Source: Clostridiales bacterium
Lineage (GTDB): Bacteria > Bacillota > Clostridia > Christensenellales > Pumilibacteraceae
Reading direction: 5' to 3'
NCBI GenBank assembly: GCA_029066805.1
Contig: JAIEFT010000019.1
Location: 1 to 46,498, forward strand
DNA: 46,498 bases
The first letter of the stretch is position 1. Each line of letters opens with the position of its first letter. The notes under the pieces were generated by a model. The model was given only the letters and a program-made list of their open reading frames with translations. It had not been told where the DNA came from and searched no databases. Shown piece by piece: positions 39,001-45,920 of the stretch. The translations under genes were made by a program, and so were the position numbers.

Positions 39001-42000
39001 GTGATCGTAGCTTGTTTCTCCTCTGTAGTATCGAGCTTGTTTGCCGCCTTGAACGCGGTTTCTACGTCGGCGTAAACCTTAGTATCGCCGTCGAATGTGA
39101 CAGTAACACGCTCGTTGCCGACAAATGCTTCGTCATTTTCGTCTACGATTATGTCGTAGCCTTTAGTCGCATGTTCGTCCGCAACAAAGATTTTATCGGG
39201 CGTAGTCGAAGGATTGGTGGTTGCATAGCTCGTCGTGAACGTACCCCTGCCGTTTTGCATACGCACACCGATCTTTGGCGAAGCAGTCGCAGTGAGTGAG
39301 TTCCCGATCACTACCTTTTTGCCGCTAAGCACGTAAAGATTGCTTGCGGAAAGCTCGTCGTGCGCCCCCTGCTTATTGCCTAAAATTGTGGGATAAGCGT
39401 CCTCGCTGTCCGAAATCGTGAGCTGACTGTTAATGCCTATATAAACGCCGCCACCGGCGGTTGCCGCGATATTGGCGTCCGTGTCGTCTTCTCCGCCTAT
39501 AACAACGGCTCCGGAAATCGTTAAGCCTACAAAATAGTTGATTCCGCAGTCGTAATAAATGCCGCCGCCATAGCCTTCCGTAGCCGTATTTCCGGTTATA
39601 ACTACATTTCCGCTTATGACGCTTGAACCAATACTATGGCTTCCCGGCAAGTTAGGACTGCGGAAAATACCGCCGCCATTCTTTGCCGTATTATTGCGTA
39701 TCTTGACATTACCGCTTATCACCGCGGAAGACGTATGCAATGCAATGCCGCCGCCGTTGCCGTTTTCCGCCTTGTTCCCTATGATTTCAATGTCACCGCC
39801 GAGAGCCAAGTGCGAGTCGATCAATCGGATGCCTCCGCCCAAAGAATCATCTTCGCTATCCAGCCCTTTCGCGACGCCCGTAGCGGTATTATTATTAATC
39901 GAACCGCCGGTAAGCGTGTTGACATTCCACGTATTTGAGTATATGCCGCCGCCTTGCAATGCGGTATTTTCGCTTACCGTACCACTCAACATTGTTACCG
40001 TCGCCGTATAGTAGGCATGAATGCCGCCGCCTGCGCCACCGCTTGTGTTATGACTTATTTCACCGCCGTCGAGCGTGAAAGCGCCCGAAGTGTACACACC
40101 ACCGCCATGAACTGACGAGGTATTATGGCTGATATTTCCGCCCATCATACTGAACGTGCTTCCGGAGAAGTACACACCGCCGCCGTTGCCTGTGCAATCG
40201 TTGTTTCTTATCTCGCCGCCCGTAATAGTGAGCGTGCCGCTGAATAAGGAGACGCCACGACCGATATTGTCAAATATCTCGGCATTATCTTGTAAATTAA
40301 GCGTACCCGAACTGAAATATACGCCGCCGGTTTTGTTCTTAGGAGCATTGTTTGAATATATCTTTGCATTTCCGCCTATAGTCAAACCGCTGGAGAATGC
40401 CGAAGTAGTGCCAAAACACAATCCGCCGCCTTCTTCCGATGAATTATTCTCATATATCTCGACGTTGCCGTCTATACTGCTCCCGGCTCTGCAAAAACTA
40501 TATATTCCGCCGCCGAACGTACCTGCTGTATTGTGATGAATTTTCGTCGTTCCGCCTATATGAACATTTGCGGTAACCATCAAGCCGCCGCCGGTTTTAC
40601 CCGACTTGTTATTTTTGATTTCACCGCCCGTAATTTCAAATGTGTGTTCGCAATCGAAGCGCAAACCGCCGCCGTCTTTGTTACTATAATTGCCCTCTAT
40701 TGAGCCACCCGTCATCACAAACGCAGAATTTACGCTACCCGACGACACGCCGCCGCCTGCTTCGTTCGCCCTGTTTCCGGCTATTGTGCCGCCTTGGAGC
40801 TTGACTGCTGCCGGGCTCGAAGACTCCGAATCCTGATTGCCAATCAATATCGCGCCGCCGTATGCAACGCCATTGCCGCCCGTAATTACTCCGCCGTAAA
40901 TAGCGTTAACGCCGCTATCACCATCGGTAAGCGTATCGTTTATTATGTACATTCCCGTAGAGCCATCTACGGTATATAAATGCTTAACCGTCTGATCGGT
41001 ATCGATAATAGTAAGCGTGCCGTTTACGGATATTACCGAAATATTAACGTCGGACGCGGCGCGCAATACTTGACCGTTAAGGTTGAGCGTAATGTAGCTG
41101 CCTGCGTTTACCGTAAGCGTAGTTTCGGTTATTTCATCGCCCAAACCTTCCCTATAACCGAGCTTAACTACCGCCTGATTTTCCTCTGTGGTCGCGCAAT
41201 TGTTTGCCGCTTTGAATGCAGTTTCTACGTCATTGTATACCTTAGTCACACCGTCGAATATGACAGACACGCGCTCTCGACCGACATATCCCTCACCGTT
41301 CTCGTCGGAAACAATTGCGTAATTGTCATTATCAGACACGAAATATTCGGACGGCGCAGCAGAGTTATTTTGCGCATAGCCGCTCGTGAAAGTGCCTTTG
41401 ACTGATTCGAGCGTAACGCCTATTTTTGTTGTATTGGAAAGTTCGCCGCACGTAATTACTGCTTGTATCGGAGTAGTGCCGACAGACTTTGCCAAATATA
41501 TGTTGCTTTGCACACCGTTTTCGGCGGCTGTTTTGTTATCTTTAATATACGGATTGCCGCTTAATGTATAGATGTTTCCGTAAGTGTTTACATGAATAAC
41601 ATAAACACCGCCGCCCGTCGGAGCGATATTATTTGTTATACTTCCGCCGGCATGAATGATTGCGGCTCTGCCGTCGCTGAAAATACCACCGCCGCTAGTT
41701 GTCGCGGTATTGCTATTGATATTCGCAGAATCTTCGATTGTCAATATTCCGACGCTAGCGTATACGCCGCCGCCGCTTCTTGCGGTGTTACTGTAAATCT
41801 CACCACCGTTTATTGTTAGCGTAGCGTTGTTAACGGAAATACCGCCGCCGTCACAGGTTGCGATATTATTGTAAGTTTTAGCGTCGCCGCTTAAAGTAAC
41901 TCTGCCGCTTGAAATGTACACACCTGCGCCGTTCTGGCTTGAGGTATTACCGTAGATTTCACCACCGCTGATGACAGTGTCTTGGGGGTTGATTAGAATA

Positions 42001-45000
42001 ACGCCACCGCCGTTTCCGGTTGTATTATGACCGTAAATTTTGCCCCCGCTCATTATAAGCGTACCGTTTACGTAAAGTCCGGCTTCTGTATTATTGTGTA
42101 TCTCAACGTCACCCTGTAAGTTAAGCGTACCTGAGATATACACTCCGTTTCCTGCGTTATCGTGAATATCTACGTTACCCTGCAAATTAAACGCAGGCGA
42201 CGAATTACCGGAGACATGAACTCCGCATCCCGTATTATCGTGAATATTGACGTTATCATCTATTGTAAGCGTAGCCGCAGTGATACCGACGCCGTGCCCT
42301 TTATTACCATAAATCTCAACGTCGTCTTGTATGACAAGATCGTTCGTCATTGCATAAATGCCGCCGTAATTGCTATTGGCGTTAGATATGTTGGAATAAA
42401 TTTTTACATTTCCGCCTACAGTCAACGTTGTATGAGAGCCCGAGAACATGCACAATCCTGCACTTTGAGCCGCCTTATTCCCATAGAACTCGGCGTTTCC
42501 GTCTATGATCACGTCTTTACCGCAACCGAAATATAATCCGCCGCCGCTAGCGCCCGCGGTATTGTCATGGATTTTTGCTGTTCCGCCGATGTAAAATTCA
42601 TTAAGACCGGCCCCGGCACGCATACCGCCGCCGTCGCCTCCGGCTTTGTTATTATTAATTTCGCCGGCGATCATACTGAATTCGGAGTAACCGTTAATAA
42701 AGACTCCCCCGCCGGCGTATCGCGCATAATTGCCCGCTATCGATCCGCCCGTCATTTCAAACTTAGACCTGAGACCTAGAGCTATGCCACCGCCGCTACC
42801 GCCATTATTTCCGGCTATTGTGCCGCTCTGAAGCTTGACTATAGCACCACCCACATCCCCGGTGTGTTCGCCGGCTGAAATCGCGCCGCCGTAACTACCG
42901 CTTCCTTTACCGCCGGTAATGACGCCGCCGCTAATCGTTCCTACGCCCTCCACGCCCTCGATAAGGCTGTCATCAAACATATACACACCGTTTGCGCCTA
43001 CGGTATAACGGTGCTTTACGTTGTTCGGATTGCTGTCTTTTATAGTAAGCGAGGTATATATGGGTTTAGAAGCAGTCTCGGGATTTTTAGTATAATTGCT
43101 AAGAGCCGTATTGAAATTATAATTAGAATTTATAACTTCTATGACGCTACCCGATTCCGCTACGTAGTTAACGAGCCTGCCGTTGAGGTCGAAAACCACG
43201 TACTTGCCAAGATGGACCTCCATAGTTTCGCCCACGTGCTCCACACCGTCGGTATCCGTAGCCGCAAGCAGAGTGATTGTTGCCGGGTTTTCTTCGGTCA
43301 AATCGTCGTAGTCGTCCACATGGAAGAATGCTCCCTCCGCGTCCGCGTGATATGTAGTTTCGTCACCGCACTCGAGCTTGACGCGCCCCGGAATAACCGT
43401 AACCTCGCGCTTTGTCGGGTCCGGTTCCGAAGTCAATCCAAGTCCGATTGCATTAAGACCGAGGCTTTCCTCGCAAGTAAAATACTTGCTGGGCGACGCA
43501 GTGTTTTGTACGCCGTAGCCTGAAGTGAATACCCTGCCTAATTCAGTGGAAAACGCACTGCCGTACTGATACTTGGAAAAACGAATATCACATCCATTTG
43601 TGATTTTGCCGTTTACTTCGATTTTCGCACTGCCGTTGAGCAATACGTTATTTTTTCCGTTTGCGCCGTTGCCCTTTATTACCGGATTGCCGCTTATAGC
43701 CAGAACACGTCCATCGCCTACCCAGCTAATACCAAAGCTACCGTTACCTATAATTTTTCCGCCGGTCATGCTTACCGAACCGTATCCGGGAATATTTATT
43801 CCGCCGCTTGTATTGTTCTTTATTTCGCCGCCGTTTATGAAAGCGCTCGGAACGCCGTTGCCTGTTCCGTAAACTGCAATCGCGCTTCCTGCGGTATGTC
43901 CGTATATTTCGCCGCCGTTCATCGTGAACTTGGCGCTGTCAGCCGCATAAACGCCGCCGCCCATGCCGCCGTATCCGGCTACGTTGTCGTATATTTTTCC
44001 GTCTTTCTCAAGCGTAAATTCGCTGCCTTCGCCGACGATCGCCACGCCGCCGCCACTGCCTTGGCGAATAACATTGCCATCTGGATCGTCGCAATGGTTT
44101 CCGTATATAAGATAAGAGCCTTTTGTCTTGACCTTAGCGCCGCCGCTTATCAAAATGCCACCGCCGCCCTCGCCGCCGATTGTGGTCACGGAATTGTTAT
44201 AGCTCGCGCCGGCGTACAGTTCAATAACGTCATCTACCGAGCGAGAGCCGTTAATATATATGCCGCCGCCACGATAAGCGGTGTTGTAATTGCAATTAAC
44301 TTGAGTTAAGGAGGCAGTGCAATGTTCAAGCGCAATGCCGCCGCCGTTACCCGTCGCAGTGTTATAACTGCATTGCACCATGCTCATTTCTATGGTCATA
44401 TCGGTTGCGTAAATTGCCCCGCCGCTACCCGACGCGGTGTTACGCATAAGCTCGTTGGCGATTCCTTTAAATTTAGCGCTGCTACCTTGAGCAAAGTACA
44501 ACGCTCCGCCGCTACCGTTTGTCGCGTGGTTGCTTTCCGCCGTAAAATCATTAGACGTAAACTCGCCGGACATCGCGAACAGCGCTCCGCCACTCTTTGC
44601 TGTGTTATTGTTTAATTGAAATCTGTTGTTAATAGCGAGCTTTGCTGTCGTAGAGTCGTTATTGAGCCAAATTCCGCCGCCGCGCTCGTCTGCGGTATTA
44701 TTGGATATACGCGCCCTGTTATACGCATCCCCTGTACCGTCGAGCGTAAGAGTGCCACCGTAATTGAATATTCCGCCGCCGTTGTTTGTTGCCTTATTGC
44801 CTAATATGTAGACGTTGGGACGCAATGTGCTTTCGCGCTTGATATTGACTGTAGAGCCGTTTGCCATATACAGTCCGCCGCCGTTATCTGCGGTATTGCC
44901 CAAGATATTACCGGAAACGAAATCAAGCGTTCCGTTGCTCGCAACGTACACACCGCCTCCGCCGGTTCCGCTAATGCCGAGATCTTCGCCCGTACCGCCG

Positions 45001-45551
45001 GTTATTATTCCTCCCGTAATCCTATTGTCCGAAGTGGCGTCAAGCGCCGCCAACCCATTTTCATTAACAGAGTAGCCACGTCCTGTACCATGAGTATCGC
45101 TGCTTATCGTAAGATGTGCGTCAGACGCGACCTTTATTACCGATCCCTGTGCGCCATCGGCGAGCTTAAGAATGTTGTTTTTCAGTTCGAGCTTTATGTT
45201 CGCGCCCGTGACCACAAGCGTGCTGTCGATTTCCGCATCCTTCGTTAGGGTGACGGTAGCGGGATAATCTTGGGAAGTTTCTTGCGCATTAGCAAGCGCC
45301 ATTGCCGCGCTCAATGTGAGTTTCGTTTCGGTTATTTCGCCGTTTTCGTCTATTACATATTCGTATGTAACACCGTTGTATGTAACAGTCGCTTCGGAGA
45401 TTTCGTCTGCATATGCTGTTACGTCCACAAAGCGGAATATATGAAGAGCGTCATCACTAACGCTTCCGCCATAAAAAAGCGACCAAAAAATAACCGCGGC
45501 CAAAACGATCATCAGTGATAAAACGAGCGAATACCTACGTTTGCTTATCAT
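30090..45551 (-). CDS. Giant beta-helix surface protein (adhesin-like), 5,153 residues
   Basis: Predicted exported and membrane-anchored surface protein. An N-terminal signal/anchor helix (about 8-30) is followed by about 3,780 residues of right-handed beta-helix repeats of the GGGVYV...GTFTMSGGTI.GNTA kind, related in pattern to Pmp/adhesin repeats. They are organised in seven modules, each closed by a (F/I)TSGY...P..(Y/F)F..D element. Residues about 3810-4220 hold Cys-pair motifs of the form ATC.E.G...C..C. Immunoglobulin-like MBG-type repeats (Y.G..H.L...G.LP..V.Y.YVN) extend to about 5070. A C-terminal helix (about 5110-5137) and a KPKKKKRED tail follow, with no LPXTG. The start at 45551 is chosen for GGGGAG at eight-base spacing; the longer frame begins at the transcription start. 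It is the first gene of a three-gene operon. Function in adhesion is inferred from architecture; no enzyme domain is seen. Confidence 0.9.
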   Translation of the reverse strand: MISKRRYSLVLSLMIVLAAVIFWSLFYGGSVSDDALHIFRFVDVTAYADEISEATVTYNGVTYEYVIDENGEITETKLTLSAAMALANAQETSQDYPATVTLTKDAEIDSTLVVTGANIKLELKNNILKLADGAQGSVIKVASDAHLTISSDTHGTGRGYSVNENGLAALDATSDNRITGGIITGGTGEDLGISGTGGGGVYVASNGTLDFVSGNILGNTADNGGGLYMANGSTVNIKRESTLRPNVYILGNKATNNGGGIFNYGGTLTLDGTGDAYNRARISNNTADERGGGIWLNNDSTTAKLAINNRFQLNNNTAKSGGALFAMSGEFTSNDFTAESNHATNGSGGALYFAQGSSAKFKGIANELMRNTASGSGGAIYATDMTIEMSMVQCSYNTATGNGGGIALEHCTASLTQVNCNYNTAYRGGGIYINGSRSVDDVIELYAGASYNNSVTTIGGEGGGGILISGGAKVKTKGSYLIYGNHCDDPDGNVIRQGSGGGVAIVGEGSEFTLEKDGKIYDNVAGYGGMGGGVYAADSAKFTMNGGEIYGHTAGSAIAVYGTGNGVPSAFINGGEIKNNTSGGINIPGYGSVSMTGGKIIGNGSFGISWVGDGRVLAISGNPVIKGNGANGKNNVLLNGSAKIEVNGKITNGCDIRFSKYQYGSAFSTELGRVFTSGYGVQNTASPSKYFTCEESLGLNAIGLGLTSEPDPTKREVTVIPGRVKLECGDETTYHADAEGAFFHVDDYDDLTEENPATITLLAATDTDGVEHVGETMEVHLGKYVVFDLNGRLVNYVAESGSVIEVINSNYNFNTALSNYTKNPETASKPIYTSLTIKDSNPNNVKHRYTVGANGVYMFDDSLIEGVEGVGTISGGVITGGKGSGSYGGAISAGEHTGDVGGAIVKLQSGTIAGNNGGSGGGIALGLRSKFEMTGGSIAGNYARYAGGGVFINGYSEFSMIAGEINNNKAGGDGGGMRAGAGLNEFYIGGTAKIHDNTAGASGGGLYFGCGKDVIIDGNAEFYGNKAAQSAGLCMFSGSHTTLTVGGNVKIYSNISNANSNYGGIYAMTNDLVIQDDVEIYGNKGHGVGITAATLTIDDNVNIHDNTGCGVHVSGNSSPAFNLQGNVDIHDNAGNGVYISGTLNLQGDVEIHNNTEAGLYVNGTLIMSGGKIYGHNTTGNGGGVILINPQDTVISGGEIYGNTSSQNGAGVYISSGRVTLSGDAKTYNNIATCDGGGISVNNATLTINGGEIYSNTARSGGGVYASVGILTIEDSANINSNTATTSGGGIFSDGRAAIIHAGGSITNNIAPTGGGVYVIHVNTYGNIYTLSGNPYIKDNKTAAENGVQSNIYLAKSVGTTPIQAVITCGELSNTTKIGVTLESVKGTFTSGYAQNNSAAPSEYFVSDNDNYAIVSDENGEGYVGRERVSVIFDGVTKVYNDVETAFKAANNCATTEENQAVVKLGYREGLGDEITETTLTVNAGSYITLNLNGQVLRAASDVNISVISVNGTLTIIDTDQTVKHLYTVDGSTGMYIINDTLTDGDSGVNAIYGGVITGGNGVAYGGAILIGNQDSESSSPAAVKLQGGTIAGNRANEAGGGVSSGSVNSAFVMTGGSIEGNYSNKDGGGLRFDCEHTFEITGGEIKNNKSGKTGGGLMVTANVHIGGTTKIHHNTAGTFGGGIYSFCRAGSSIDGNVEIYENNSSEEGGGLCFGTTSAFSSGLTIGGNAKIYSNNAPKNKTGGVYFSSGTLNLQDNAEIFDNIGRGVSLFSGTLTITGGEIRNNDCTGNGGGVYFSGSTFSMMGGNISHNTSSVHGGGVYTSGAFTLDGGEISHNTSGGAGGGIHAYYTATVTMLSGTVSENTALQGGGIYSNTWNVNTLTGGSINNNTATGVAKGLDSEDDSLGGGIRLIDSHLALGGDIEIIGNKAENGNGGGIALHTSSAVISGNVKIRNNTAKNGGGIFRSPNLPGSHSIGSSVISGNVVITGNTATEGYGGGIYYDCGINYFVGLTISGAVVIGGEDDTDANIAATAGGGVYIGINSQLTISDSEDAYPTILGNKQGAHDELSASNLYVLSGKKVVIGNSLTATASPKIGVRMQNGRGTFTTSYATTNPSTTPDKIFVADEHATKGYDIIVDENDEAFVGNERVTVTFDGDTKVYADVETAFKAANKLDTTEEKQATITLGYQDGLGDETAVATLNVNGGKYIILDLNGQILRHTGNSSVIQLNDGMLTVTDSKPEVVHKYTVNSNGLYVFDDTLDESADGVKKLTGGVITGGKKCGIYVPSAVSSNIEPYVLNLEKGTIAGNSNNGGYGGGVNVYVFNMSGGAICGNTAEYGGGVVVFYSSFIKGQDAFATITGGVIKNNTAQFGGAVYVRSDNSNDQILFKMNGDDAEIYGNTARNSGGGMYLNSNSNVVLQRGKIHGNTASGNGGGVYIHYSATLSMNGGNIYANTATISGGGIAVGEDTSVFTMTEGNIYANTAAYNGGGVYVGKGKFTMTGGEITDNQVTSKNGIGGGVYAKGNETVKLSGDITILNNTYAGNGSENSSGVLPPSNLYVDANSKVNIAGELTASDSPKIGVTVYSTPQTFTTGYNDFHSGTVPTTFFVSDRAECEVLLDGDGEVAIGVVEASVTFNGNTSKFMTVKDAFSYANTLATTAESFAVVTLLKDAEIDITATKIYAIEIESGKFIRFDLDGHVLTAVHADQQEVYDIFYVSGTFELIDGAKTKSNALTLSTGNKTIEGGVIRHAIGNANTPVGRAIYVNSGSFTMSGGTITDCIIADKGGAVYVNGGYFTMSGGTITGNRVTSSSGDGGGVYATGAEVTLNEGCVISDNKGYFGGGIFVTSHSTLIMNGGEIKDHKNGIANGGGVYVGSMSSFTMNDGSIKNNEVSAYGGGVYVISDVTLFSMIGGTISDNKGGNGGGIATYAEITIGKDAQLDNNEASNGGGIYATNETSTLFDVVVNGTLSNNTAGNGGGLYIIGKIAVKVGGTFAGNHSTSYSGGGAIRIAGSVKGEPSLTLQSGSSLTGNTAVYGGGVYVAGGTFTMSGGIIGGTDEADKNSATSYGGGVYFSGSTFVMSSGTITGNSATSYGGGIYCTQYGGTFKISGNPEIYGNTNGGNVYLESGKVINVTGALTNTQKIGITLQNGTGIFTSGYGNRNYSAPSTYFESDDDAKDVLYGYSNYNIEAAIGSAVASVDYGGFDAYNFATIKEAWDYALYIGSAKVTLLVDEVVVTRGTHLAEITGNITLELNGKTLNLNGGFDQYHYNFYQSNIKIIGGSLTIQDTSSENTGKITGGYAENGGAVYVDGGSLTLASGTISGNNAAVRDDVYNGGGVYVTNNGTFTMNDGTIGGTDDADKNTAQNGGGVYIDHGTFNMNGGTISGNTATENGGGVYANGGTFISGTIFGNTAKNGGGVYVGGMLYLGDNTNSNSKLTISGNTATEGKGGGLYFAGGPTPSIKGLVLINENTGGNLYAINNKIFNVADINNDSHIGVTLGTSSPDPYDKETGVFTSGYNKSVAPSTIFFSDNAAYTVGWNKADGQAIIGDFVANVEFGSAEGRLYSYESINTAWTDAIADANGATITLIKNVTASAALSAMTSGKVTLDLNDKTLDLNKKGHIEVNGSSAYLTIDDSGTNGTIKNGLAVNGGALYILYGTVEMKKGTITECEATSSGANYGGGGAVIVCDYATFIMNGGTITGNITATGDGRFGGGGVYVDWRATLFAVSGNAVISGNTLADKITPSNVWLYSKVITVSEALTEGAEIGVTLESGKGVITSGYGENNKDSDGKVIAPSSYFFADNGSCVWLSESNEAYLGHDIADGYHARVEKCLEEGNIEYWHCSICGKNFSDEACTTVVDSVVLEAQGHDMELTSKAATCTEDGEIEHNHCLRCDKHFSKAKDPISGEYKELSGAYVEDTENGYKSKALGHDLTTEKKESTCEEAGYIKKACARCDYSENTNLAILKHSGEIVSAKAATCKEKGNYEYFECMNGCNQYYYDQDGDHVCETSTSNKSDVEIPKLSHTEPEKPDWEWVGYTSATAKFVCPVCGETIRTETATVTSLEQAPSCTEKGKITYTATVGSYEDIKVVTTDDALGHDWDAHWKTWDNTSGEWKIEVEILCIRGLCGEVGMAKTWVTGVVTSTTEATCIATGKKVYTASVEYEDEVFTCLTTKELELAIDPNAHDIEHHDAQAATCEGIGWDEYDTCKREGCDYTTYSQIAALGHDWSTVNTDGVKKAGYTVFDKFNVSGLVLVCSRNGQHTHTYDAAKDTATVIYANDNCLHAVDTSVDVEFTVDGESKTYTYTIPVEVAKKQVTVGDAKWLSDDGSELMSGYVKSDVDGYKYYPAAIAGVTDGAIEVTNAVVRYVDGGVTVKYPDGTLYTIKYTNNSNKATVSGMKVATATLMLNDSDNYEFVAVGGAKLEDDGTLTVTKTWYAAICGNGFVSGIAGWTFGSTTVPSLPNLEKDNAESPATITLILKRDTEQIGDPFTKAEYSDYINSTMPADSYTLVATVGAVTVDDVEYAEFTHTFAFTVSAASFTVSGIDNITATYNGSLHINQTFTTSDIITAGEGIWANYPDLYSSAAITYSHANWSGTYYAKAQIAAMTKNTLFINAGTYTAQYKVSALNYVDVTGGSFNVEISRATFDLKDVRFEGNSFVYAPGEARSLAVIGLPADAADIIMVEYANNGKINVNESGTVTATLTLKDTVNYKFINSVVSNDEHIKSDTKAEYTATLTINKAKISLSLSFDDASYHYDGNSHSIELIGTLPAQVDVTYSNSVQTGVGEYDATATIWIKDAYKDNYEFAAGTKTLYEAKLTITASEHMIDLSGVKFEDKTVVYTGNPYSLFISGKLPAGVAYYYENNRCVEVDEYTVIVHFYSQNPNYSLSVTQMTAKLNIVQAKYDLNVTFPDATVAYTGNAHSLSIRGILPAGVTYEYVNNSRTEVGSQKVTVRFYGDTKNYEPIKEMTATLKVVPASLGITDVSLEGKTVTYDGNTHMLAVSGTIPNGIEVKYYVTVDGKELEFNGAMDAGAYDITAKFILPDSENYRAIRPLAARLTILATDTPVKPPIIVEPSVDEIDTTVIVNPDYDKQVPAVMGEIVQRTDFPYWIIAVCIIGVEVIAMTIIGFYILLWKPKKKKREDENGENHD
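34200..45420 (-). repeat. Seven tandem beta-helix modules inside the giant surface gene
   Basis: Module ends are marked by the TSGY-type element at about residues 675, 1388, 2107, 2594, 3156, 3514 and 3782. This gives lengths near 675, 713, 719, 487, 562, 358 and 268 residues. After each of the first five or six ends, a new module opens with a V.FDG.TKVY.DVETAFKAAN-like strand set and a L.LNG..L cap before the GGG repeats. Modules 2 and 3 share the closest opening segments, also at DNA level. Confidence 0.75.
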
Positions 45552-45672
45552 TTTCCATTCTCCCCAATATTCCGCACTTATTATATTTTCCGCGAAAAAG
45601 CAACAAGTGTTTGCGACTATTATAACGCTAAGCAAAACAATAAAGTTTGCAGCATACAATACGGTTCATTAA

Positions 45673-45701
45673 ATTATATTATACATTGCGAATTTTGTCA
45701 A
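45673..45701 (-). promoter_or_regulatory. Promoter of the giant surface operon
   Basis: Minus strand: TTGACA (45696-45701), 17-base spacer, TATAAT (45673-45678), a perfect consensus. Transcription would start near 45666, giving a leader of about 115 bases before the ATG at 45551. The leader holds a second TATAAT (near 45616) without a good -35. I see no riboswitch-like structure. Confidence 0.85.
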
Positions 45702-45808
45702 TATGATTTCTAAAATATTTCATTTGATTTTCCATATAGATTAACAGATAAATCCAATGAAAGCCATTAAAGAAAATATTACTTTAGTTTATACCTTATT
45801 TTTGAGCA

Positions 45809-45845
45809 TAAAAAAAGGACTTACTTCCCGAAGAAGCAAGTCCCG
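45809..45845 (-). terminator. Rho-independent terminator of ppdK
   Basis: Minus strand: GGACTTGCTTC, a TTCG-type loop, then GAAGTAAGTCC and a run of seven T (45810-45816). The stem has about 11 bp with one G-T pair. It lies 43 bases past the ppdK stop and separates it from the surface operon promoter. Confidence 0.9.
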
Positions 45846-45887
45846 AAAACAACAAATGTGTTTATGCTTATTTTACACAATTATTAC

Positions 45888-45920
45888 TTATTTGCGAGGA
45901 TTTTTGATGTTTGCCTGTGC
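45888..45920 (-). repeat. Direct repeat copy 2 (intact ppdK 3' end), candidate attachment site
   Basis: The last ten codons and stop of the intact ppdK gene, matched at 30 of 33 bases by 26487-26519 in the same orientation. See copy 1. Confidence 0.7.

Noticed and set aside
34111-44804. Many plus-strand open frames rich in Pro or Tyr-Thr-Pro repeats
   Set aside because: They are antisense to the GGG-Val-Tyr repeats of the giant gene; regular codon use of those repeats keeps the opposite strand open. None has a ribosome-binding site or recognisable domain.
34200-45420. Short periodic DNA repeats as a CRISPR array
   Set aside because: Periods are irregular, the repeats are not identical, and they sit in one continuous coding frame with protein-level periodicity.
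45552-45659. N-terminal extension of the giant protein
   Set aside because: It would start at the transcription start itself; the ATG at 45551 has a strong ribosome-binding site and begins a basic-hydrophobic signal sequence.
45552-45666. Riboswitch or attenuator in the giant operon leader
   Set aside because: About 115 bases, AT-rich, with no stable stems or terminator-like hairpin visible by eye.
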